Under the pieces are notes generated by a model, which did no database searches, was not told where the DNA came from, and worked only from the letters and a program-made list of their open reading frames with translations. This document shows positions 33,667 through 46,552 of a DNA stretch of 64,000 nucleotides, piece by piece (positions within the stretch are counted from its first letter, which is position 1; every line of letters starts with the position of its first letter). Made by a program: the position numbers and the translations under genes. Source of the DNA: Zhengitettix transpicula (Eukaryota; Arthropoda; Insecta; Orthoptera; Tetrigidae); assembly GCA_037074705.1 (NCBI GenBank), contig CM073593.1, positions 6,267,001 through 6,331,000 on the forward strand. The letters run 5' to 3'.

Positions 33667-35347
33667 TATGTAAAAGATACAACCAGTAAATTCAGTGTCA
33701 CTTGATTGTTCTTTAAAAAATTTACAATAGTAGCTTTCGACTTTGGTTCATATTCCTCCAATAAACACAAAATGAGACAATCAGCTTAGCATAAAACCAA
33801 TAATCACTAGATTTAACAATAATAAAAAACATACCTTATACATAAAATTAAAATAACTTAATATAACATATTGCGTTATATATAGATCGTGATAGCTCTC
33901 GTCAATACATAAAACAAAAAGCGTCAACTAAGCAGGTATGTAAACAGGGATTCGGACGTTTGCCCGACACACACTTGCCCGATGCACGTTTTCCCGACAG
34001 GAAAAAATCCCGATTACCATTTCCCGACAGTATATTATTCCGATTGACACTTTCCCGACGGGTCATTTTCCATAAGGGCGAGTTTTTACGAAATAAAGCA
34101 TAATATTAATATTGTAGAACACTTTGTAAATTAAGTTATTCATTAATACGTGAAACAATTTCAACCAAACTTGGTACACATATCACTTAAGATCCAGAAT
34201 CAACCCTGAAAATTACGATAGCTCTAGCACCCCTTAGGGTGGTGAGGAGAAAGGGGTGGCATTTTCAAAATACAAAATATGCGACAGCTGGCTGTATTGC
34301 TGCCAAATAAATAGTTTACGGGGTCGCTCAGATTCATAATACCGCTATTAATGCTTTTAATGTCAAATTTCATCCCCTTAAAGTCAAGAGGACAGGTATG
34401 AGGTGGGGTGACAAAAAATTGCGATTACTCTCAAGATTGGTGTCGAATGCAATGTTTTGGTAGTCACAGAGTTTAGTTATGACATCCTGAATCAAACATT
34501 TTGGGCTTTAAAGGTACCTTAAAGAATATTAAAATAATACACAGTGATTTCAAGCTTTTACTAATATTAAGTTTAACATAAATGGATCCAAATTCACGCT
34601 GAGACCTAATAATCACAGTATCTGCTCTGCACTAAAAGATAAAGTTGGAGTGTTCGATAAAAATAATGTAGTTTATAAACTTTACTGAAAAAATTGTATG
34701 AGAGCGTAAATTAACTATACCACTCAAAATTTAAAAAAATAGAAAATATCAATCTAATAAAAAGAGCGAAATAAAAATTTTAATTCCCATAATGCAAAAA
34801 ATTTTACATAAAAATTCATCCAAATATAAACTTAGATTCGCTGAGGCTAATCTGATTCATATTGAACGTGACAATTTGGTTAACTTTAGAAATAAAGATT
34901 CCGAAATCAGAACATATTATTAAAATGTAATTGATTCCCTCAAACTTACAATGTATTAATGCATTGTAGATATTATAAGTTAAGTTTTGTATCATTATAT
35001 TGTACTATATTAGCCTTTACGCTTAATATCGAACAATGCATATTTCGATTTATCGACGCTAGCATTCTCATCCTTTCACTTGTTTACATACCTGCTTAGT
35101 TGAACACTTTTATTTTATATGATTGACGAGAGCTGTCACGCTCTATATAAACGCAAAGTGTTATGTTAAATTATTTTATTTCTATATATCAGGTTTTTAT
35201 TATTGTTAAATCTAGTGGTTTTATTCTTAGCTGATTATCTCCTTTTGTGTTTATTAGAGGAATATGACACCAAGTCGAAAGATGCTGTTGTAAATTTTTT
35301 TAAGAATAAACAATTGAGACTGTATTTACAGGTTGTATCTTTTACAT
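33667..35347. mobile_element. ~1.7-kb element with ~270-bp inverted arms
   Basis: The left arm 33667-33944 starts TATGTAAAAGATACAACC and ends near AACTAAGCAGGTATGTAAAC. The right arm 35083-35347 is its inverted copy, starting TTTACATACCTGCTTAGTTG and ending GGTTGTATCTTTTACATA. Shared inner landmarks include the GATTTAACAATAATAAAAA, GACGAGAGCT and AACACAAAA segments. The arms are diverged, by eye about 75-80% identical. The centre holds an iterated CCCGA motif (33960-34075) and a fragment resembling the Helitron body (about 34145-34510). No transposase seen. Confidence 0.75.
33960..34075. repeat. Iterated short motif around CCCGAC
   Basis: About seven occurrences of TTNCCCGA followed by C or T (for example GCCCGAC, TCCCGAC, TCCCGATT), spaced roughly 14-25 bp. 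The block sits just inside the left arm of the inverted-repeat element and has no counterpart inside the right arm. Confidence 0.7.
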
Positions 35348-35349
35348 AA

Positions 35350-36530
35350 TTAACAGCAGTCTTTTTATGATTATAATGAATATTTTATCCTTATTTTGAT
35401 ATTTACGAAAGCATATTTTATTACGTCTACATTACTTCATTTTTATTTTATTTTATTTTTTTCAGAACATTGGCATATACTGTGACGTATTACTTTGGAC
35501 GGGGGGGGAGGCCATTAATGTATAACATTGATTTTCATGATTAAGAAAAGTTGAAATTACAGTTAAAGAGATTTGGTTCCAATGAACACAATTAATACTT
35601 GTGAAATATTTAGGTAAGGATGAGATTCTAATCCCAGGTTTCTCGCGGGAAGAACAATTGGCAGTTACTGCGGCATAAATCAAATATTTCAATTGAAAGT
35701 TGAAAGTTATGTTCGCTTATCTGTGTCGTCGTCCATTGAAGATCTGGAACACGCGGCTTCATCCGTTTTTGCGTGGCACTGTTAAAAGAATAATATTTAA
35801 TAAAATAATATTGCTCTGATTTTTGTCTCTAATCACTTCACTTTCTCACTCAGATCTTTGCGGTGATTCTATTCTATTTTTTATAAGATTTTCCTGCTTT
35901 GACATTACTTCGGAAGCTGTATTAATAGAAAAATAATTTCTGCGTGCGACGCTTAAGTTTAATCTTCACGGAGCTGTCTTTCATTCAACACGCGGCAGCC
36001 AAACTACTCGTCATCAAAGCCGTCTGGCCGGACCAACATTATTACTTATGCAAATAATTCGGGGTTACTTTCCCTTGTTATAATATAGTTGATACCTACT
36101 CCTCCTCATTTCACTCAGTGTTAAACTGTTATTGTAATACGCTCTAACAAATTTGTTTGATTTAAATTATTCTCAGTTTGTAATATTCATTTTTAAAAAT
36201 ATTTTAATAAAATGAAGCAAGTTCCAAGAATATTTCGTATGGTATTAAAAACATATATAAAATATTCAGGATGTCCGAAGGGTACATATTAATGCATTTT
36301 TCATCTACTGACTGTATTTAAATAGATATTGAGCAAAAAATTATTGTAACGGATAAAATATACATACATATTTATATATTTATAATAATAATATAAATAA
36401 CGGATAAAATAAAATAAAAACAGTCGATCATATTACTTCCCTGACGTCCAAGCATAAAAGTTACAGTTTCACTATTCAACGTTAATTTTCAGGGTAGAAA
36501 TCGGCCAAGCCATTGAAATCGGGACAAGGT
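35350..36530. other. Unassigned stretch
   Basis: AT-rich, with a G run at about 35500. No feature I can support. Confidence 0.4.
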
Positions 36531-36534
36531 CATG

Positions 36535-36965
36535 ATCAATGTCCATTTCCTCTCAGCGTGTGAGACCATGGCAGTTTTCTCAACGTCAACCAAAGGACGT
36601 CATGACGACGGGGACGACGTAATGACGCTCAAATCAGGGTGGGGGTTGCGGTGCAGAGGGGGAAGGGTGAAAGTTGTGGCCCAGTTTCTGGAAGAGAAGA
36701 GAGGACGCTGGGCGCGTGTCCTTGCTTGCTGTCGAGATTGCGTCAAAGGCGCAATGGAGTCTTTCGGTTTCCATGGCGACGATAGGAGGCCGAGTCTGAT
36801 CGATGCCGTGCCGTGCCGCCGGCTCGCAGCCATTGTTCATTCATAACAAACACAGGCTAATGAGTCGGCTCGCTCAATTAGCGTACACCTGTAGCACCCG
36901 TCTAGACACCGACCAGCACGTTCCACCGTGATTGCAATTTTTTCCCCTCCGTTTTTTTTTTGTGT
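36535..36965. other. GC-rich island, possible promoter or exon
   Basis: A marked rise in GC and CpG against the AT-rich surroundings, without similarity to the repeats in this window. Frames are open on both strands (plus 36532-36846, 104 aa; minus 36600-36833 and 36634-36840), as expected of GC-rich DNA. I recognise none of them. It could be a first exon and promoter region of a host gene or an unrelated insertion. Confidence 0.3.
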
Positions 36966-37520
36966 TTTGTTATCTTTTGAGAACAATGGTGTGCAGATCC
37001 GGTCCGAAATGTCACTCGTTTAGGCACGGTCGGGCTCCCAATTCTGGGAGAACTTAGGCGCGGAGACAAAACTGCCTAACTGAGACAATGGACACGCAGA
37101 ATGAAATGTTGTCCGGGTGAATGCCTCAGCGACTAGTAGGCGATGGCGCCAGACGAAAATTAACATGTGCAACATTAATGCAAATATAGAATAAATTTTT
37201 AACTTATCCTGCCCACCAAAATTCATTACGACTCTTCTTTTTATATTTTTCCTTTTTATTCACATCACAGAAATTTAGCGCACTTCCTGAACGCAACACG
37301 CATCACACATTTTCGTACTGGACTAAGATTCCCTACGACAGAACATGAAAATGTCTAACAAATAATATATACTCATTTCGCTCCGTTTTATAATATTCAC
37401 TATACTTCCTCCTTCTTATTGTACAGATATTCATCATAAATACCTGGGAAATACTAAATTGTTGCTGAGCATGTGGTTCAACTCTATACAAATTGGACGA
37501 GAAAGCTCGCACCTGACGAG
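36966..37520. other. Unassigned stretch
   Basis: Mixed-composition sequence with no recognised gene or element. Confidence 0.4.
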
Positions 37521-37524
37521 GAGT

Positions 37525-37590
37525 CGACGGGAACTCTCAGATGGTAAAAAGCACCATGTACCTCGGTTCGAATCTCGGTCTGGTCCGAGG
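37525..37590 (+). repeat. tRNA-like sequence (SINE head or pseudogene)
   Basis: CTCAGATGGTAAAAAGC resembles an A box region. GGTTCGAATCTC at 37565-37576 is an almost perfect B box. Acceptor ends do not pair convincingly. Confidence 0.45.
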
Positions 37591-38880
37591 AGTCTTTTCC
37601 ATTCTGATCCTTTAATTAATCTCGTAGTCTTCAGACTGAGAATCGAGTGAAAGCATTGCTCCCGTCGCCGGAACTAAATTTTAGTTACATTATAAATTAG
37701 TTAGAACAAACCAGTGACTTGCGATCATTTAACAACAATTTAATTATCAACTAACCGATTTTTCCGATTGTTTTTCCTCCAGAGAATTATATTAAAGTAA
37801 AAGTATGGTTGTCTTTAAATTTTCTAACATTACTGGTAAATATTAAAGTATAATATTAAGCTCAATATGCTTCTATTGTAAATTAAGGCAAGGCGACAGA
37901 AGAGGGTTTTTAAATCGTCGTTTTGAATATAAAAACCCATAAGTTTATGAGTTACTAAGAGTCATACACTCACGAAATTAATTACATTGTGCGACCAAAA
38001 GTTATAGTGTTCCAGGAAAAAGTACTTTATTACTATACACTTACAAGGTATTTTCATCTACCCCCCCCCCCTCTCCCCACCGAATCCCCAATCTTGTGGA
38101 AACACTTCAAACCTATGTTTCTTTTCTGGTTAGGAGTGTCTTAGAAACCTCGAGAAGAACAACAAATTCGGTTTCAATTCCCAATAACCTATTAAATTAA
38201 ACGTAAATGTCATGATAAGTGTGTGTAAGAGGAAAGTTGGGGTGGTACAACTGTTAAAGTAACATTGAAAGTCTGAATATTACATTTCCACCAGAGCCGT
38301 AACTCATGGTTAGTGTTTGCGTATAAATTTTAATTTTATATTACGATAAATAGTATATCAGGGTTCCAGTGAATTATTAAAACTATTATTTCAATTTCCT
38401 TCCATTGATGCAATGTATAAATAGAAAAATTTTAAGTCTATAACAATTATTAAAAGCGATAATTCCAAATTACAGTTTTAAATTTAATCCAATTTCAAAT
38501 AATTGACGTTTCCCATCAAGGAATCTTCACATAAAAATATTGATTTAAGTTTAGAAAAATTAAATTTTTTAACTTTTATTCATGAAAAATTAAGGAAAAC
38601 GGAAAACAAAGTTAAAGTTTTTGCCTGTAAATAGGTATATTTTCAAATAATAAATACGATACCTGAATAAATATTGCAAAAAAATTGGTATATTAATTCA
38701 TAAACCAGAATAATCAGTAAAACTTAATTCAGACTTTACAAAATTATATTCATAAATGAGATAATTTGAAATTTCTAAATGATGAAGTTTAATATAGAAT
38801 TAATAATATTATTAACATTAAAGTAAATAGAATTAATCACATTTGAACATAACTATGCGTGACCTTCTATTCTACTCTTA
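37591..38880. other. Unassigned stretch
   Basis: AT-rich, with a C run at about 38060-38072. No gene seen. Confidence 0.4.
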
Positions 38881-39658
38881 TCTATATATATAAAAATGAA
38901 TTGCTGTTCGTTAGTCTCGCTAAAACTCGAGAACGGCTGAACGGATTTATCTTATCTTAGTCTTGAAATGTTCGTGGAGGTCTAGGGAAGGTTTAAAAGG
39001 CGAGAAAAAATCGAATAAATTCCGGAAAAACCCTAAAAACAGCCCTTTTCTATTTCCCATACAAACGTTTTCTAAATAAAATACAAATCTACACCAGTCG
39101 AGCAATTTTCACCAAATTTCGTACACGTGTTCCTTGCGACCAGGAAACAAACACTGTCGGGGTGAGACGCGTCTTCCACCCCCAGAAGCGGGGGTGGAAA
39201 TATTTAAACATACTAAAACAGCCGATATTTGAGTCGGATAAATATTTTTAGGGGTCAAAGATATTGATAGTGTTTCTACCAATGTTATCTTAATACAATT
39301 TTCATCCCCTACGCCCTGTGAAAAGGACACCCTTCGGGTTTGGGGTGGAGATACTTTACAGTAAAATAACGCGAATACAACCGAGATTGGAGTCAAATCA
39401 AAGGTTATGGAAGTCACTGTGTTTAGTTACGACATTCAAATTGGCATTTACCCCTCAGATGCAGGGGTAGCGGGGTGACAATTTTGGAACATGCAAACAC
39501 GGCAGATATTTGCGTTGAAGAAATATTTTTCAGAGTTAATTATAATGATTAGGGTTCGAGTAGCGTTACATAAAAATTGCGCAAAAGCAGCCGAAATTGG
39601 AGTCATATCGGGGGTTATAGATAAATGACATCTCGGGCAACGCCGGGCACCCAGCTAG
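38881..39658 (+). mobile_element. Non-autonomous Helitron with canonical ends
   Basis: The 5' end is A|TCTATATATATAAAAATG and the 3' end is GGGCACCCAGCTAG|T, so TC...CTAG sits between host A and T, the Helitron signature. Just inside the 5' end is TCGCTAAAACTCGAGAACGG. The body has the CACCAAATTTCGTACACG, GGTGAGACGCGTC and CCGAGATTGGAGTCAAATC blocks shared with copies at 17544, 49707 and 61545. A GC-rich GGGCAACGCCGGGC stretch lies before CTAG, where Helitrons usually have a hairpin. There is no Rep/helicase, so it needs an autonomous partner. Confidence 0.85.
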
Positions 39659-39659
39659 T

Positions 39660-42365
39660 TTGTTATAAATACAATTTCAGCATGTTCATGTTTCTTAGTC
39701 GTATTTTACATCGGTTGTGCCATTTTACTGTACTGTCTCAATATTTTAGACCCGGAACCTCTCATTCCTCTGTTCCATCTCTCATGTTATCCTCGTTAAG
39801 GAAATCAACTCACGTTTCCCACCCCTCCCGCCATTGCCGTTGGTTTCGCACTGCGTTTCTCCCTTTTAAGAGAGTCCTTTAGCATCTCTTTACATTCAGT
39901 CCACGTTCGAGTCGTCTATATCGATTTCCATTGCGTATTTCTTTCCGCTCCCTCCCACCTAACTTCCTGCATTATTTTTGTCAGCTTCTGCCCACGAGTC
40001 ACATTGAATTACAGATTGCTCTATTATTTATTCTTGTCGGCCATTGTTTTCTTATTGCTGTTTGATGCAGATTTGTGTCTAACCCGTGATTCCAAGTCTA
40101 ATTTACCTTAGACCTTTGATACGTGTTCATTTATTATCCGTAAGGAAATTTGTATACTCACCTTAAATGTCTAACCCACATTTTGATCTATTTCCGGGAC
40201 TGTCTGTCGGTTTTTCATCAGGATTTTCGAGCAGTGTGTGTCTATTTCCAATGTATGCTGTTCGTTTTGAAAATCCAGCCACATTATCCTTCGAAAGTGG
40301 AAGTAGGATACGTCAATAAATACCCTTAAAATTATAGAAATAAATTAAAGTTTGTAATAACGTAGGTCTACCTGGCTAAAACTTAGATGAAAAATAAGTT
40401 GGATTTTAATAACGTCTTAAGGTTACGGTACGGAAAGGATCAGACTGACTTTGAGTTGGTGACAGGAAAATCCAGCGCCATCTTCTCGTCAGCATCGAAA
40501 CGAAGGTACCTAGTATAGGAAATAGGAAAGTTGATGAAGTTGTAAGTTCTTGTTATCTTTAGTACCGTCCAGGGACTTGAACAAAATATAACGCGCTGAA
40601 GAAGTTTATAGTTAAATTTTATAAGAATGAATATCGCAACCAGGAGGTTGTAACAAGACTTGAGCCGAATCTCCCTCCCTGTCGTCTCGTGGCGCTTCCA
40701 AACGTACTAAGGAACCGATGAATAGATTCTGATTCACTCAAATAGTCGGTTGTGGGGTCGCTCCAAATGGTTAATACTGAACTTATACTAGGCTAACACT
40801 GCAACCTCAACCTGAATGCGAACTGTCGACCTGTCCGGTAACCTGATCTTGTCGACTGTTTATCTACTACGCAGTAGAATAAAATAATATATAATAGAAG
40901 AATATAAAAATAAAAGGTATATAGCTATATGACAACATTAAGAAAAGATGTTCTTGTTTCAACCCGGGTTATCTCAGTTACAACGACGTTTCGACAGCGA
41001 TTGAGGCAGATTAAAATAACAGTTATTTTAAAAGACAGTTTATTCATGTTATATTATAATGTTATATTTAAATACTCATCTATGAAGAGTTTCTCTTCTA
41101 CAATGTTTCATCACACTCCTTTTCTATTTATTTACTTCCATGGGATTGACAACGTGGAATGTTTTGCTAAGTGTTCCCATTTTTCCCTCGCCGAGACTGT
41201 CCTTGATAGGATAATTTTCGGCTGCGAAGCCTGTCGTAATTGCAGACGAAGCTCCATTTTTTTTTCTCTCTCTCTCTCTCCCTACCGCCTTTTTTCCCTC
41301 CGTCTGCTAAATGAAGGCCCGGCTAGAAATGCTAGATTGCCTCGTAATGGATATTTGCGAGCGTGGAAGTTGCTGGTCGCTCGATAGGGGAGAGAAGGCC
41401 ACCTCCCAAGTCCGACTCGGGGAAGATCAGTGGGAGAAACTGATACGAGGCTAAAATCCCTGGCTCTTCCATCGCAAGATTGCGGGGAATCCTTAAGTTA
41501 CGCCGAGCGCCCTGGTTCAGGTATCGGAATCCATTTGTCACCCGAAACGACGCGAGGTGCTTCAGCTGAATTTGCACCTCGGCTCTCGATTCCACTCCGA
41601 AATTAAATTATCATAAGAGAAAAAGGAGTATCAAATAGATGCGCGATCCCCAAGAAAATATTCTGCCACAAGTTGAAATGAAATCCCGATTTAAAAAAAT
41701 ATATAATAATACATACGATATATTACTTATGGAGAAGACTTAACACTTAATGTCTTATTTGCACATTGTAACCAAATTAACGTCACAATAAGTAGTTATT
41801 CTCTTTATTTGTATTATTTTTCATTAACCGTAATTGGAACTTAAAGTTTTATTCGCCTTTATCATATTGTAATACTTTTTAAATTATATTTATAAATAAT
41901 ATTTATAAAATAATGGACAAGAAAATCTAAATTAATTCTTTACGTGACTACCATGAAACATATTTGTGAAGTAAAATATATACATTTTTTCTTGATTCTT
42001 GGACTTCAAGTAAATAGCATGACGCAGTAGGTATGTTAAAACTGGATAATTTAATTATTATTCTCAATTAATAATATAATAATTATATCTAGTTGACGTC
42101 AGTTGAATCAGTAAATGAACCAACCAACACGTCTGTAAAAATTTAATAACAGCACAACGTTTCAATCCATTTCTTGGAAACTGAGCATATGCAGTACAAA
42201 AGATATTTAGTAGATATGGATTCTACAAGTATTAATATAGTTTATTTCATGTAATTTTAAAGCATTATAAAATTTCAAAAAGAAAACCTGTGCTTTTCAA
42301 GCAAACTGCAGCCAATTTTTTTGTTTTATTAAATTTGTTCTGACATGTTTTATTCATTTATTAAT
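39660..42365. other. Unassigned stretch
   Basis: Mixed composition. GC-richer parts (39730-40010; 40430-40870; 41180-41600) carry frames of up to 152 aa (40929-41387, plus) and 87 aa (41332-41595, minus) that I do not recognise. A degenerate GAAACGTTG motif copy lies on the minus strand at about 42149-42185. Confidence 0.35.
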
Positions 42366-42370
42366 CAACT

Positions 42371-42540
42371 TGCTGTGTGCCCGACGTTTCCCGTGTACTT
42401 ATTTATATAAAACCAAAAAATTATTTAATTCTGTCTTAATCTTTAGTCAAGAAGTGATTTGACCTAAATATAACTGTTCCTAGTTCCATGCATACTTTCG
42501 ACCGACTGTGCATTAATTGAACAGCTGTAAAATACATTGA
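42371..42540 (-). mobile_element. Helitron-like 3'-end fragment
   Basis: GCTGTGTGCCCGACG and TTTCCCG, followed by GTCAAGAAGTGATTTGACC and TTCCATGC, correspond to the left end of the copies at 45230 and 11282. The rest of the element is missing. Confidence 0.5.
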
Positions 42541-45229
42541 ATTTTATTACATCAATCCCAATAAACATACCTCCGAATTTCTTTACGAATAGAATACTTA
42601 AATATACTCATTAAGTATTGCAGGATACAATTGTCCCTCAGTCTTCAGACATTACGAAAGATTAAATTGATGAAATTATTAACCATATTAAATTTGTATA
42701 AAAATTAACGTAAATACATACATACAAATATACATATATATTAGATAGATTATTGTCAAGTAAATGTAATTATTATAATATTATTTGAGAAAGAAATGAA
42801 TTGAAAGACTTTTTACATATCAACTTGGAAATATTCTATTTATGTAATTGCCACCAATCAATAAAAATTATAAATTGTTACTTTATATTTTTGATTTTAG
42901 GTAAACATGTAAATACTTAATTTCGGTCTCCTCAACAAATAATAATATAATAAATTTTATGATGATTTATATTTATAAAATTTATAGTTTTCCAAATTGA
43001 TAATTGCGGATACAACAAAAAGTTCCTGTTATGGTTATTAAAAAAGTATACAGTAAAACTATATTTTTTATCTGTAATTTAGTTATTTGATGAAAAACTA
43101 AAAAACATACATGCATGGCCTCTTTAATAATATTTGCATTAAAAAATAATGATAAGAACTAAATTTTGTGACTTTTATTATGTACAAATAAAAAATAAAA
43201 TATGAAAACTCTTATTACTAGATTATTTTTAATGTAAAACATGCACAAAACTTATACATTACATAAAACCTGAAATTTTATGGTGATATGGCATCGTGAA
43301 AGATTTCAATGAAGCGCTGAATGAATGCGTCACTTTACTGAGAAACAATAAAATAAGCAAACACTGCGAAAAGTATGTCATGAATATTATGGTTACTTAA
43401 AATGCCTTTTAATGGAGCTAAATTAAGTATTTATTGTGTTGAAGTTACTGCATCGAGATCGTTCGTTTTCTTCGCCAGCTTCACGTGAATCCCGGTTGTT
43501 GGTTAATTAAATGAAATGGCGTCAACTGTTTCTTACAACGATTAAATTATTTGTAAATAAATAAAAAAAAATTGCGTTATCGGATCGTTCCTACTTCTAA
43601 TCATTCCGTCATTTCTCTACTAATTTCGTGAATCGTATATTTTTTCTCCGTCATCCCTTGAAGTCATTAGAAAGATGTTTCTGAGAAAAGCTGCACCTCG
43701 TTTATCTCCGGAAAACGGTTGATTACTTCATCAATAATAAAAAAAAGAGTGAAATTATCCCCCAGATTGTTTCATCAAGGATTTTGATGCGACCACGTTA
43801 TCAATCATCCTCATCCTCTCAGCAGATTCTCCAAATCTTGACGTAGTTTTATTATTTTCCATGAAGATCGCAGAATTAATTAGGGAAATGAAAAAAGATG
43901 TCTTAATTTAATGTGTTTGAGAGAAGTACGTACATTGAAAGATATTAATTACATGTTGAATATGATTTACGGCATACACTGACGAAAATGACTCAAACTT
44001 CCCGAAAATTGTAATTAATGTGATTTGAAACGTATTTTAATCGTTTAAGTACGTTTCTCTTAATATTTATAATTTTATGCAACGTTATCATCAAATAATT
44101 ATTTTATTGAAAAATATACTGTATAGTATTAATGCGAAAACTTTAAATTTACCTGTGTTACATGGTTAAATAACGCCTTAAAGTTAGTCTTAAGTTCATC
44201 TTTAATTGAAAATTATCTGACAAACTGTAAATAGAAACATATTTATTAACTTCTCATGCTAGTCAGAAAAAATAAATATTAATGAAAAATTAATTTTTTT
44301 CACATAAAATTATTATACAACAACGTTTCATCCAAAAGTTAGGAACAATTTAGTTAAAGACAATAAATAATTAGGAGAACTTAAATGATCTCCATTTGAT
44401 TTAATACAACATTCAGTTAAATTTAAAAAATTTAAAAAAAAAAGAATATAAATTTTTGTACGTGCTATGTTGTGAGGTAACTTGAATTATACGGAGTGTT
44501 AGTTATTAACCTTTCAATAAATAAATATATGTTGAACGGTAAAACTTAATTTATAATTAAATTTGTTCACGTCAGTAATCTACAAACTACTCACATAAAA
44601 TTTCAATCTTCTGTAAAATGTGCTAATACTCTGAATATTTTTGTTTTTCATTGTGGATTCAAGACGTCAACTTAAATGTGAGCTGAGCTTTAGACGCATA
44701 TTTCAATTAAATATGTACTTCCCGTTTCAGCTTGGAAACTTTTTTTATCCTTTTTTGTACAATGGCAGTTTTCTGTGTAGTCCTAATTTCTTTGCTATCA
44801 TGAACGTAATCCTCTTGACTTTGGTAGGACACGCTTATGAAGGATCAAGTGTTTCCTCTCCAAACACTTAAGACGCTCCTACCTCCCTCCCCCTCGTGTA
44901 TGTTTTGCCAATATTTGATGCTCATATCTCTGTACTTGATTAGTTAACTTTAGAAAGGTTTTGAAGCTCCTCGAATTCCGTGCTGTTTATTGAATAATAA
45001 TTTATTATACGAAAAACGTGTAAGCTATAAAGAATAAAAGTTGTTATTAGCATTCTTAATATATCTTCTTACTATATATTGTTCCAAAACGACTTGAAGT
45101 GATCATTTTCTTATAACAAAAAAATCATCGACTGAGTTTAGTTTATCCTTCTATATTAATGCTCGTTTTTCAGTAGAGATTAAATGGAAGTTACGGACGT
45201 GTGGTTTTCCGCCATATTTCTTTAATTTA
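42541..45229. other. Unassigned stretch
   Basis: Very AT-rich. A GAAACGTTG motif remnant (minus, about 44322-44355) is the only landmark. Confidence 0.4.
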
Positions 45230-45967
45230 ATAGCACGTGCTGTGTGCCCGGCGTTGCCCGGATATTTTTTTCTACCAGCCAGAAAATGTATATCATTACA
45301 CATTAATCTATCAGTAAAGAAGTGATTTAACCTAACCTTAACAGAGGGAATGCTAAGTTCAACAGAACACATCAGAACCATTAGAGAAGCATAAATATTT
45401 CCGGTATAAAATATTATCAGAAATATTCTTGAAAAAATACAGTCAATGACCACACTACAACATTAAGAGAGGTAATTGTATTCCCGGTGCCCTAAGCGAG
45501 TTAAATTTTCTTCATGTAACTCAGGAGTGTAAAGAATACTCCCGTTACCAGTGAGAATAAAAAACACTCCCGATACCTTAAAAGAATCAAAATTATTTTA
45601 CAAACATTAAGAGAGTAAAAAAATGTGTCAAAATTACTTTCGAATATTTATGTCATTAGTTCTTGTATAAGGAAATAGGATACGTCATTACATAAAATTA
45701 CAATATAATTATTGGATGCTATATTTGATAACAATTAGAAGTTAACATAAACATAACTAAAAGTCGGGAACAGAAATTTCCCTGCCCAACATAAATAAAA
45801 GTACTATAGAGTAATAATACTAAAAATTAAATTCTTTAACGTTACTAAGGAGATACAGTATTCAAACAAATTAAATACGCACTAGGTAAAAAAATGAATA
45901 TTTAGAGATTTAACTATCATAAAAAATTAAATTACACAAAACACAAGAATAATAAACTCCCGCTATG

Positions 45968-45981
45968 CCAAGAGAAATACT
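45968..45981. repeat. Target site duplication, left (retroposon copy E)
   Basis: CCAAGAGAAATACT, identical over 14 bp to 46539-46552. Confidence 0.9.
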
Positions 45982-46538
45982 TTTTTTTCAGGTAACAAGC
46001 TACATGAGGGTAATCCACATGGTGGCAACTCCCCTTTAATAGCATTAGAAGGGATTTGAAAGGGGGAATGCGGAAGGGTAGAGGAAGGTAGCCAAGGGTT
46101 AACTAGGGTCCCCGGGCTATGGTTTAAGGATCCTAGCCGGCATTCGCCTAAAGAAATGCAGGACAAACCCTAGAAAAACGTGCATCAGGTAGGTCGAGCA
46201 TTGGGTACTTGTCCCACGCCCTTCCGATAGCGGGAGTTTGCTGTGGGGACGCAGCATTCCCTTCTCCGTGTCTCGACCAGTTTAGGAGGCAGCTGGCCGA
46301 CTGTTCCAATGGGAATAGCGAACAACTCTTACCGTATTTCCAAGGTCTGCGACCCCGGAACATACACCTCTCAGAACAGGCCGAGGTGCCTCAGCTTGTG
46401 AGAACCGTAGTTCAAAAACGGAGAGGAAAAGGCATCCCCAAAGGTAGCCCCTTCGTATCTCTCCTATAAGGATCTGCCTGCGAGAGAACATCACTCGCAG
46501 GTATTGCGTGCGAGAGATTAGCCCTCGCAGACCCCATT
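45982..46538 (-). mobile_element. Retroposon family, copy E (complete, with TSD)
   Basis: Bounded by perfect 14-bp duplications. On the + strand the first bases after the left duplication are a T run, then CAGGTAACAAGCTACATGAG. On the minus strand this is a 3' end followed by a poly-A tail, so the element moves through an RNA copy and its sense strand is minus. The other end carries the GCGAGAG/CTCGCAGG palindromic region, here partly duplicated (46470-46530). About 557 bp. A 5-bp deletion at about 46235 relative to copies A and D breaks the antisense frame. Confidence 0.9.
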
Positions 46539-46552
46539 CCAAGAGAAATACT
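46539..46552. repeat. Target site duplication, right (retroposon copy E)
   Basis: CCAAGAGAAATACT, the partner of 45968-45981. Confidence 0.9.

Noticed and set aside
36532..36846. 104-aa frame in the GC-rich island as a gene
   Set aside because: Frames are open on both strands, as GC-rich DNA allows. Reported only as a compositional island.
40929..41387. 152-aa plus-strand ORF, the longest non-transposon frame
   Set aside because: Low-complexity and hydrophobic stretches from AT-rich and (TC)n sequence. There is no domain, no start context and no homology I can recall.
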